Source of the DNA: Tetrapyrgos nigripes
Lineage: Eukaryota; Basidiomycota; Agaricomycetes; Agaricales; Campanellaceae
Assembly (NCBI GenBank): GCA_013368315.1
Contig: JAACJM010000039.1
Location: 186,001-250,000 of the forward strand
Direction: 5' to 3'
DNA: 64,000 nt
Made by a program: the position numbers and the translations under genes. Shown here one piece after another: positions 22,049-31,908 of the stretch. Every line of letters begins with the position of its first letter. The stretch's first letter is position 1. The notes under the pieces were generated by a model. The model was given only the letters and a program-made list of their open reading frames with translations. It was not told the origin of the DNA and ran no database searches.

Positions 22049-23326
22049 ATGAGTTTGGTCCGGGTGCGTATGGGCTATCGTCTCATACCGCTTATCTGTT
22101 GATTATCCTCTTCAAGCTTCAAGAAATCCATCAATCGAACAGGAACTACAGTAAAAGCGCCGTCACGATTAAGCGTGGAACTCTCCTGATCACACTCTCA
22201 TACAGCTACTGCAAAAGACTGGCCAAATTGAACGTACGGTTGACCGTGAGTTTACCGATGAGGAAGCCAAATACAGAACGTATGTGGTCAGGAATTGGTC
22301 CAGACTTCCCTCATCTCACCGGCTGTTCGTAGATTCGAGAAGGAATCCATTGCTTTACAGAAAGATAGCAAGGCATATTGGGATGCAATGAAAGGTGTGT
22401 TCTCTCCAAGGATATCTCGCTGAAATTGATCCTCAATGGACCCGTCAGCCATGACCGCTGCGCAAACCAGGATAGCAGACACACTGGAGCTTTTTTATAG
22501 TGCAAATCAAAATGAAACTTCTGGCGAGGGAGCCATGGCAGTACATGCATACAAACGCTCAGTAGATGATCTAGACGGAGGCGTTCAACGGGAAATGGTG
22601 AGCACAAGACTTTGCGATCCTGCCTGCAAGATCTAACCGACGCCCCCATCAGGATCTCCCTTTCCGGACTGCAATTCTTGAACCACTGGGAAAGATGAAT
22701 GCATATTTCCCCGTTGTCAATGAACACATAGCGAAGCGGAACAAGAAGGTGTGTACACGTAGCTCACTTCACAGAATGACGTTAATGTCATCTGCATACA
22801 GCTTCTGGATTATGACTCTGCGAGGAGCAAGTTGCGCAAAACAATAGACAAACCAAGTGAAGACCCAACAAAGCTTCCCAAGGCAAGCACCAAAGCTGTC
22901 TTCTATAATTCCTTCTCAGTAACCGCTTCATTAGGCACAACAAGAAAACGACGAAGCAAAAGAGGTTTTCGACATGCTCAATGAGCAGCTTATCGCCGAG
23001 CTCCCCCAACTACTGGATCTCCGTGTACCGTTCTTTGACCCTAGCTTCGAGGCCATGATTCGCATGCAGTCCAAGTTTGCCGAAGAGGGATATGAGAAAA
23101 TGAGCGGAGTGCAACGGTGTGTTGTCACTGCTTACTTTTATTCTCCCTCATCTAATGCATGGTTACGTCTAGATACTTCAATGACAGCGTACGAGATGAC
23201 TATGCAGCTGGACAATTGGACGCACAGGTCTGTCTTTCCTTTCTCCTTCTAAGGTTCTTTACTGATGAGTTACAGGTCGAGGCCGTTCTCCAGGAGATGC
23301 GGGAGTTATCCATTTGCGGCGCATGA
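22049..23326 (+). CDS. RVS161: BAR-domain protein, Rvs161/Hob3 homologue
   Basis: Amphiphysin-like BAR protein that in yeast works as a heterodimer with Rvs167 at endocytic sites, bending membrane and supporting vesicle scission and actin polarity. Ten exons join to 263 residues, close to the 265 of yeast Rvs161: 22049-22063, 22124-22150, 22206-22279, 22333-22394, 22449-22597, 22653-22748, 22802-22882, 22935-23116, 23173-23227 and 23276-23326. The start reads MSLVRKSINRTGTTLLQKTG then QIERTVDREF. Later conserved blocks are EPLGKMNAYFP, then NKKLLDYDSARSKLRK, and QLLDLRVPFFDPSFEA. There is no SH3 domain, as expected for the Rvs161 class. The first exon has only 15 nt. The intron at 22883-22934 begins with GC rather than GT. 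Confidence 0.93.
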
Positions 23327-23529
23327 ACTTCACTAGATAGCAATGTATCATTGGGATTGAGGATGTACTCTATGTTGGAATTGTACACAATAATTTCACT
23401 TCGTCGGCAGTCGTGCATAGGATAAGCTCAAATGTATATGTCTTGTATATGTCGAGTTTTTTCGACACTGAGATGTTTGGCCTCTGCTTGGAAGATAAAC
23501 ACTTTGTGCCTTGACCAACATCCATCACC

Positions 23530-23829
23530 ATGCCTCTCGCATCGGATCCCATCCGAGCTCTACACTCTCTTCTTCGGTCGACCCTACGCATAACAGTCAC
23601 TGATGGACGAATCTTTCTTGGAGCCTTTGTCGGCACCGACAAACCCATGAACATCCTCTTGACAGAAACGGAAGAGTTTCGACTCGGACCCGGCGAAAAC
23701 CCAAATGGACGATTCGTCGGACAGGTCATGATTCCCTGGAAGATGATCACCAAGATAGAAGCGCAGGAGTCCGTGGTGCAGACTAGGAACCAGCTCGATA
23801 GGGATGTGAGGGCAGGGTACATTATGTGA
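23530..23829 (+). CDS. NAA38: NatC auxiliary subunit with LSM fold (NAA38/Mak31)
   Basis: Single-exon gene of 99 residues with an Sm-like fold over most of its length. The Sm1 part reads LLRSTLRITVTDGRIFLGAF then VGTDKPMNILL, and the Sm2 part VGQVMIPWKMITKIEAQ. The D-G-R-x-F/L-G-x-F-x-x-x-D pattern and the MIPW before the last strand fit LSMD1/NAA38, the small subunit of the NatC N-terminal acetyltransferase, rather than the LSM1-8 RNA-binding ring. NatC acetylates nascent chains starting Met-Leu, Met-Ile, Met-Phe or Met-Trp at the ribosome. The gene converges on the thiolase (-), with under 300 bp between stop codons. LSM family membership is sure; the NAA38 assignment is likely. Confidence 0.85.
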   Translation: MPLASDPIRALHSLLRSTLRITVTDGRIFLGAFVGTDKPMNILLTETEEFRLGPGENPNGRFVGQVMIPWKMITKIEAQESVVQTRNQLDRDVRAGYIM

Positions 23830-24101
23830 AGCGGTCAAATTTGAAAGTCTGCGGCTTCTTGGCAAGTTGGACGGGCTCTTGAACGGGCACTACACACACT
23901 TTTTCTCAAAGTGACGCGGAGTAGAAGAAGCAGCATAAGGTTGGAATCATAATCATCTTATCCATACAGTCCGTAATGATACATAAATCGCAGCAAATAT
24001 TTCGCAGACAGTGGTCGGACAGAACACCTTAAAACTACAGTTTGCGAGTTCACCGGAATTCCTCCAGAAACCCCCTTCCGAGGCTCAGAAGTTTTAGGTC
24101 T

Positions 24102-26168
24102 TCAGAGCTTAGCATGTGCCAACACATACTTGGAATGCTGCTTTGACTTGACCTTATCAACGTCCTTCATCGTCACAGGTCGGCACTCGTGTGCGTGATT
24201 GTAGCCCAACCTAAAGAATCACATTTTAGTCTACTGTCCTTGAAGGATATTGGTTTCCGGATACATACCTATCTCTGCCATCTTTTCCACCTTCTTTGTA
24301 GAACTCGGGTCGTCTTAGCAGAGACACGACTACAGCACCACCGAGACCGACGTTGTGAACAAGTCCATATTTCCCTCGTTTGTCTCCTTCGAATAGACCT
24401 GGAGTTTGCATAGGTCCTGCCCCTAGAAAGTCGTAGATATCGGTTAATTTGGATGAAAGCCGCGAAAGATGTAATACTCACAGTTACGCAATTGCACTAG
24501 AGGACGGTAATTGACCGATGGCCGTTAAAAATGAAAGAAACGAAAGGCAGAGGAAGAGCGAAACATACTCATGATGTAGAAGTGCATACCAAGACCGGTA
24601 GCACCGAGGGGATGACCCTTGGCTTCGAGACCACCACTAGGGTTTACCACGTATTTGCCACCGTACTGTAACTCGGTGTGAGGCATCAAGAATTACGGGC
24701 AGTAAACGGTCTACTTACGGTCATATCACCACGTTCGACAAACTTGTGTGCCTCGTCTTCCTTGCATAGTCCTAAAGCGGGGTACATTATTAACTGCAAT
24801 CCAAACAGTGATTCAGGATTCGTGTTCGTTCATTAGTCAAGCTCTGAGTTCACAAAGACAAAACAAAAGAACACCGACCTCGTTTGCCGCGAAGCAGTCG
24901 TGCAACTCTACAACGCCGACTTGATCTCTTCCCTGGCCAGGTCCAAATCCTGCCTGAGCGAAAACCTTGTCGGCGCAGTTCTTGGTCATGCTGTAACCGA
25001 CAACCTCCATGGCACTGTCGGTCTCAAAGGCAGCAGGGTTATCGGTTTCTAAACCTTGAGCAACAATTTCGATAGCCTGGTTCTCGAGACCATGAGCATG
25101 GACAAAGTCTTCCGAAGCAACGATACAGCATGCGGCGCCGTCCTGTCGAAGAAGGTATCGTCAGCCTTGTTCGGTTTTCAAGTAGTGCAACATACCGAAG
25201 TGGGACTGCACATAAACTTGGTGAGCTCATTCGTGATCTTGGGTGCCTTGAGAACTTGCTCAACACTCCATCCATCACGGAACTGAGAGTATGGATTGTT
25301 GGTGGAGTGTTTATGGTTCTTAGCAGCTATTAAGACATCATTAACATTCAGCACTCTCATAATCTCCCGAATAATTCAAGAAACCCACCAATTTGCGCAA
25401 GGTGGTTGATATCGCCACCATACTTCTTGAAATATTCGACAGCACCGTTAGCAAACATCCTTGGAGCCCCAGGACCGTGGTTATCCCCAAGTCCCGCTCG
25501 TTCCAATTCGGCAGTCCTGACGCCCAAAAGCTCGGTAGGTGACTTCCTGTCAGGCCAGTTGGTCCCGAGACTTCCGGGTTTCATCCTCTCGAAACCGAGA
25601 GCGAGAGCACATTCGACTTGACCGTATTTGACAGCGTTGTTCGCGACGAAGAGGGCGGTTGAACCGGTTGAGCAGTTGTTGTTGACGTTGGTGATGGGGA
25701 TTCCAGTAAGGCCAAGGTTGTAGAGGGCTCTCTAGAATGGGAAGTAGGGAACAAGGTGTAAGTGTTGGAAAGTCGAAAGTTGAGACATGATTACCTGACC
25801 AGAGGTAGAATCACCATAGCAGAAGCCGACTACAGCCTGCTCAATATGGTCATAAGTGACACCTAAGTTACTTCATGAACAATTCAGTCGCATTGAAAAC
25901 GCGAGGACCATACCGGCATCCAGTAAAGCTTTCGTAGCAGCTTCAAGACCCATCTACGAGAAACATGGTCATTTTCGTGCGTTTTTTTTTTCACTTGTAC
26001 TTTAATAGACGTACATCATCCGTTTGCCTGGTAGCTCTGGGCTATGCGTGTAAAACAAAGCAGTTAGACTTGACAAGATGCTGCAGTTCCCGGTAGACAA
26101 TTACACACCTTGATAAACGCAGTGCAACCAGCACCAATCAAGAACGTTCTTCGACCTTTGGATGGCAT
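24102..26168 (-). CDS. Peroxisomal SCP2/SCPx-type thiolase (3-ketoacyl-CoA thiolase)
   Basis: Cleaves 3-oxoacyl-CoA with CoA in peroxisomal beta-oxidation. Twelve exons join in phase: 26168-26109, 26041-26015, 25953-25914, 25862-25795, 25731-25389, 25326-25196, 25142-24879, 24793-24719, 24665-24569, 24496-24482, 24422-24269 and 24210-24102, giving 460 residues. The acylated Cys is in [10 protein letters not shown], the catalytic His in [14 protein letters not shown]. The usual C-terminal CxG is replaced by [11 protein letters not shown], which is typical of the SCPx branch. [12 protein letters not shown] and [11 protein letters not shown] are further family blocks. There is no C-terminal SCP2 lipid-transfer domain. 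The protein ends in AKL, a tripeptide of the PTS1 peroxisomal signal class. Exon 10 is only 15 nt. Confidence 0.93.
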
Positions 26169-26610
26169 GGCTTGAAGATTTGAGACCGGTAGTTGCGGTA
26201 TAAAAGAGAGATAGGACCTGGGATGTCAGCTAGAGAGCTGGTGGTTGTGGTTATAAACCAAGGCTTCGAAGAAATCCCATGTCGAACCGGTATCCGGCTA
26301 CCTTTACTCCAGGGTCTATGAGTGAATGAATGAATGTGTAGACGTGTGATCAATTGTGGGGTAATGCCTCTCGGCAAATCCGTGACGCTCTCTCACCAAG
26401 TTTTCTATGATTCAGAACTACGGACATCTATACGAGTAATTGATGTATCCGGTTCCAATGCTTCATTGGGATGCAGATCATGGGGTCAAAAACTTAGCCA
26501 ACCTCACCAACCAACTACGGCTGGAGATGGTTATGAACAGATGGAAAAGAACGAATGATATTGGAAGAGTAGAAAGCACATATATTCCGAGAATTAGACC
26601 CCATTATCTT
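26169..26610. other. Intergenic: thiolase promoter and 3' end of the Dnmt2 gene
   Basis: Both neighbours are on the minus strand. No further gene is seen. Confidence 0.5.
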
Positions 26611-28266
26611 CTATGATTCACCTTCCATCCGCCTCCCATCCTCCCAATCCTCATACAAAAAGTTAATCAACTCCGTCACAACCTTGACATTAACAGAGTT
26701 CCCGATGAGCCTGTACTTCGTTTTCAAACTCGTATCCTTCGGCCAAACAAATTCGAATTCCTTCTCTATTGTCTGAGCGTCAGCCCGACTCCAAGTCTGT
26801 GAACGTTGGCATTGGCAATGCGATTTCAATTGGGACTGGACCTGGTCCTGATCGTGACTAAAGACTGACCCTGATCCATTGGGAAAGGATTGGTCGAACG
26901 CAAATAGTCGGAGCAGTTCCGACGGCGAAAAGTAACGCAAACGAAGAGGATGAAGGATTGTTACTGCGTTTGGATGGTTTTCTGCTTGGGCTTTGAGGAA
27001 GGTGTCAAATGTACTTGTGGTCTGTAGAAGTGGTTAGTCTTCGGCTGGGTGGAGGTCTCAGTAAATTAATGCATACGTCGAGCTCTTCATTCCTCTGGAT
27101 GATAGACCCTGCCCTTTCAACGAGCCGTGTATAGCCTGTCAGGAAAAAAGGAAAAAAGAAAGAAGATAAATTGAGAAGTCATCTCATCAGTGAAGGATAA
27201 GGCATATATGTACCTCGAGTGAAGCAACAGCTCCTTTTAGATGAGGGTAAAACGATATCGAACAAGCGGCCCCATTTCTCAAGGACTTTGTCCGGGATAG
27301 CATATGGAGAAGGTAGAGAACCATGAGCATCATCGAGATTGGGGTCCAGATATTGTTGAAGAGAGTGTATGGCTTCCAGGGATGTTTCATGTTCATTTTC
27401 CGCAACACCATCAGGACTAATCAAACGGGGATCAACCCAGGGCCTACTCGTATTATTCGCAGTGGAACTGGATGGAATATAGTGATATGGTCCTGGAGAT
27501 TTTGTTTCCTGCTCGTCCCCAGACTGAGAATCAGGGAAAGTAAATGGAGGTAATTTGGCGAGGAGATAATATCGCAATCTTGAGTTTGGTATGCCAAATT
27601 GGAGCGGCGTAAGGAGGAACTCGGCGGTATTATAGTCAAGCGATTGTAATACAGACAACAAGATCTCTCGGGTGCTCGAGGACTTGAGAGAGAGAAAATC
27701 TTTTAGGAAAAGCCAACTTGAAAAAGACTAAGAAAGAGGAGCACCTCGAAGCCAGCGACGTTTTCTACAAAAAGGTGGGTGGGATGTGCTTTCATTTCGG
27801 CCAGTCTAGGCAAGACAGTTTGCACCAGATGAAGGAAAGATTTTGCTCGAGGATCCAGAGCACCTTTTGCATTGGGGTTGAGTACCGTGTAGGGCTGGCA
27901 AGCCGGTGAAAGAATCCACAAGTTGGCACCGTAGGCTGCGAGGAAATCAGCTGATAACGAAGAGATGTCGGTCTTGATTTATAGGGTTAGTAAAATGCAT
28001 GGATCAAGGGCTCCAGGAGAACAGGGTCGAAGTTTCGAGGTCGGACCTTTTTAGCGATATGGCGCCCGTGATTGGCGTCGTAAACCTGGCAAGCGTTCTG
28101 GTCCCAGTCAAAGGCCTGGAGGACGGAGGCTGGCACGATACTGCGCTTCAAAGCAAGATGGAGACCCCCTTCGTAAATCAGTATTTTCAGGTAGGGGAAA
28201 AAGAAGATTTTTACCTATACCGCTGTAGAATTCGAGGGCGCGAATCACTTTCGGATGTGAGGTCAT
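26611..28266 (-). CDS. DNMT2: Dnmt2/TRDMT1-type tRNA (cytosine-5) methyltransferase
   Basis: SAM-dependent C5-cytosine methyltransferase; the Dnmt2 branch methylates C38 of tRNA-Asp. Six exons join in phase: 28266-28215, 28168-28047, 27972-27745, 27682-27214, 27135-27077 and 27021-26611, giving 446 residues. Motif I is ALEFYSGIGGLHLAL. Motif IV, with the catalytic Cys, is LSPACQPYT; motif VI is VENVAGFE. Motif VIII is around LTPLQFGIPNSRLRYYLLA; CCFTRGYTRLVE follows; motifs IX-X read YRLIGNSVNVKVV. The insertion between the two halves of the target-recognition region is longer than in animal Dnmt2 and low in complexity. Motif IV has SPACQ where SPPCQ is usual. It is divergent from the PHD gene, with about 206 bp between starts. 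Confidence 0.93.
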
Positions 28267-28472
28267 GAAGGAAGAGTGTGGGAATAGATCCTTATTTCGA
28301 ACATTGCCTATTCCGTCCCCTTACCCGCTCCCCTTTGTCCTCCTCGCTCTCTTTTCCGTACTACCTTATCGACCTGTCTTGTAGACCTTTACAAGTCTTT
28401 TATTATCATTTGCGACACCTCAGACTCTTTTTTCACCCATATACATAACTCCGCACCTCAGGTTTGCTCGAA
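28267..28472. promoter_or_regulatory. Short divergent promoter region
   Basis: Only 206 bp separate the start codons of the Dnmt2 gene (-) and the PHD-finger gene (+), so both 5' leaders and promoters must share this C/T-rich interval. No clear TATA box is visible on either strand. Confidence 0.5.
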
Positions 28473-31400
28473 ATGTTCCCCCTTCAATCTCAAGCGTCTG
28501 GCCACAAAGAACGCGAACAGGAACAAATCCAGCAGAAACAGCCAACCACGCCCAGGAAAAGTCCTGGCTCTGCCAATGCTGCCCAGCAGACGAAGGAGGC
28601 AGCTGCTATGATGGTCACAAATCGCCATAGGTGCCTTTCAATAGTTTACCTCTCCTTCCACCCCTGCTCACAACTGGTCATCTAGCGACTATCTTCCCAA
28701 TGCTCCTGGAGCTTCCACCAACTTTCCTCATTTACCCACTCCACAAAGGTATTGTACTCTCTTTCTCGCAAGTGATTTGGATGCTAATAGGCTGTAGTCC
28801 CAACAATTTTGCCCATTACATGCAAGGTGGCCTGCCAACTACTCCCGAATCACCAATTGTGCATGGGTATGTGCGCTTTATATCGATCAATCGCAAATCT
28901 CTCACTCGTGGCGTTAGCTCCTATTCCTCTTTGCTCAAATCTGCTCCTCTCACTGAACGATCAATACCTCAGAACTTGTCAGTGCATTGGTCGTCACCCT
29001 CAACTGCCGTGTCTGACAAGAGTAACAGGACGGAACTTTCTACGTCAAGATCTCAGCAAATTATGACTCCCGAGTCGAGGTCAGTTCTTTTTGATTGCAA
29101 ATTGTACTGGTCTGACATGTTATCTTAGTCCCTTTGTACAAAGAAACCTTTCTCCTTCTAAGGATGCGATACCTACTCCCCAATTCAAGTAAGTCTTCTT
29201 TCCCCTTTTTCTTTTTTATCAACAACTAACCGTTGTGCAGTGTGAATACTTCTTTTGAAACCCCGACCAGGACCGCCCCATTGTGAGACTTTTCCGACAC
29301 TTCCTCTCGTACTAGATCTAACACCCGAGACAGGGTCCCAGCTGCAGACTTTTCTGCTCATAAAACACCTTCACCTTCTCCGACTCAGTCTTCTTGCCTG
29401 TCTTCTCCTTTTGTTGCGAAAACCTCTATCCCAACCAAACCAACACCTCGTCCTCATTCCAATTCTCCAAACAGTTTATCTTCGACCAATAACGAAGACT
29501 TTTTTGCCTCACATTCCCGAGCCAGCACTCGCAACAGTGCTGCTACTTCTATGTCCATGTCCATTTCAACTCCTCCCATTTCGCCCGTATCAACTGCAGG
29601 CGCTGCAGCCCCACAACCTTCTTCCACCTCTCCGTCTTTGCCTGCGATGTCAACTACTGCAGCTGGCGGAGAAATTGAGCGCATTCGTCAAGCAATCCAA
29701 GCAGAGCAGGATGCGCTGGAGAATCGCAGACCAGACTATCTCAGGCGTACAAAGAGAACGTTATCAGAGGCAGACCCTACGGCGTTTGTTGAAGATGACA
29801 GAGCCAGAGACGCTCATCGCTTTGGCACTGTGGGTATCGCAGATAGTCCTGCGAAAGGCAGACGTATCACTTTGTTCCAAGAGACTTCAGAGGAAAGCTT
29901 TGAGGAGAGTTTGATGGCTGGTGGTTATGGCCTATACGTGAGTTTGTACAACGTTTTAAGCAGAACTTGAAGGTTGACTTATAAAATTTACAGAGAACTG
30001 CCGAATGGGTCCGTCAGCCCCAGCCTATCGCCATTCATGCCCCTGGTGCTACAGGTGCCTCAAATGTCACTGCACGTCTTGAAGAAGCTCAGCCCGAAGA
30101 AGCTCCACCACCACCCACCGAGAAAGAACTCAGGAAGCAGAAACGTCTAGCAGCTTTCCGATCGGACAGTGCAGCAAGCCTATCGAAGCTCTATCCCGTC
30201 GAATTGGAAGGCAAAGGCAGAGTCCTTCTCGACGTGCCAAACGATCAAGCCGCTGAAGAATTTTACGTCGTTGGTGGCAAAAGGCGTCTACCTGGTAGCA
30301 AACGCAAGAAGAAGTCTGAGCTCACAGCCAAAGAGAAACGGGCTCTTGCCGCCGCCGCTGCTGCTGAAGACTCACTCATGAAACCCAATTGGCCTGACAC
30401 CGAGTTCCCTTGGCGTTTGAGGACAGAGGAGAGAGCCGAGCAAGCCAAGGCTGAAGAAGAGGAGAGATTGAAGTGGATTGAACGTTTCTTGGATCGTGAC
30501 ACTGATGAAGACGATGACGACGGCGAGTCTGGCAGTATTGGACGTGCACCACGTGAAGAGGACGACGACGTTATTCCCTCTACTCAGGTTGGAGTGGTCT
30601 ATGATGTCGATGATGAACCACCCCGACCTTTTCGTGGAGGCAGAGGAAAAATGGTCCCACTCGCAGGCGACCCCGATGACGAAGAGCCACGGGTGAGAAG
30701 GAGAAATGCTTTCTTCCCTTCTGATCCCGCGGATGCAAGGGCTGCTCTTTTGTCTAAGAGAAGCGTCCGTGCTCTTTCTTATCGCCAGTATCGCAGACAG
30801 AGAAAAGAAGATGCCGACGAAGATGACGAAGAGCTCTTGTGCGTATGCCGTGGTAGGGATGATGGGCGACAGCTTGTCCAATGTGACTCTTGCAAGATGT
30901 GGTACCATCTCGAGTGCATCGGTATCACTAGCATTGCCGAGTTGGGGCGCGAAGAGGACCCATGGTACTGCCTCCAGTGTGTAACGGATGACGAAGACGT
31001 TGAGTCTGGTTCCAAGGCAAATGCTATGCCTGCCATAGAGCCCACCTTTGCCCCAACCGAGCCCAGGTTGATCAGACCTGCTGCAGATCAATCGTTGTTC
31101 TCTTCCCCATCGTTGGAGGACTCTCCACCTGCATGGAACTCGTCACCTTCACGGGCACTTCAGACTCCTACTCGCAGTCGTGTCGGGAACCGAGACACTG
31201 AGTTTAGCTCTGGCTCCACTGCGTATACGACAGCTTCCTCTCGTGGCTATCCCACCACTCCCCGCCGTCGAACTCATGGACCTGTTTTCGCTCAATCTAC
31301 TCCTGGCGCCGCGGATGGGTATGACGAATCCTCTTTTGACCCCACTTCTACGCCATCTCGTGGTATTAAGTTCGGTGGTGCTCAGTTCACTACCCCGAAA

Positions 31401-31655
31401 AATATGTTCTCATCGCGATCGTTCCACACCCCCTCCAGGCCTAGTATTCGAGGCCCGCCAGGGTCGGCTTTTGGGGCTCCAGGCTTTTTGTCGTCTGCGC
31501 TGGATGACAGAGGGAATGATTATAGCCCTTACGGAAGGATGATCGGGTATGATGACTCGCCTATTAGACGTGCAAGGTCGACTGAAGGTCATAAAGCTCG
31601 TCGGATTTTCGAGCCTTCTGCGTCTTCTCGGGACCTTGGATCAGACCCTTACTAA
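28473..31655 (+). CDS. PHD-finger protein, probable chromatin reader
   Basis: Several small 5' exons (28473-28630, then 28686-28748, 28798 onward and others, with introns near 28749, 28872, 29083, 29190 and 29287) lead into two long exons broken by an intron near 29939-29992. The N-terminal half is Ser/Thr/Pro-rich and probably disordered. A central part is charged, with a Lys-rich block (KRKKKSE), an Ala run, and Asp/Glu runs. A C4HC3 PHD finger lies at about 30835-30993: ELLCVCRGRDDGRQLVQCDS, then CKMWYHLECIGI, then PWYCLQC. PHD fingers of this form usually read histone H3 tails. The C-terminal third is again Ser/Pro/Thr-rich with repeated PTPR/TPSR-like phosphorylation-type sites. The identity beyond the PHD finger is unknown. 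The 5' exon joins rest on splice signals and phase only. Confidence 0.8.
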
Positions 31656-31908
31656 GTGTCTGGTCGTTTGTAGTAATTGCAGGCTTCACGCATCACTCTT
31701 GTCTATCACTTATGCCTGCGCTTTGTACTTACAGAACAGACCTGTTTGCTTGCTTATGATACATGTAGCATGTAGAAACCGTAGCATACCCTTGATGAAT
31801 GAATATATGTGCATAGTATGAGCGCGTTTGAAATAGTGGTGTGACAACACGCGACGGTGGCAGTGTAACGGTGCCCCGACGCGTCCTGGTTGTCTTCATC
31901 CTACTCAG
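31656..31908. other. Intergenic region
   Basis: 3' end of the PHD gene and promoter of the next gene; nothing else is seen. Confidence 0.4.

Noticed and set aside
30372..31091. Open frame of 239 codons on the minus strand across the PHD-finger exon
   Set aside because: It overlaps a clear PHD finger on the other strand and its protein shows no domain.
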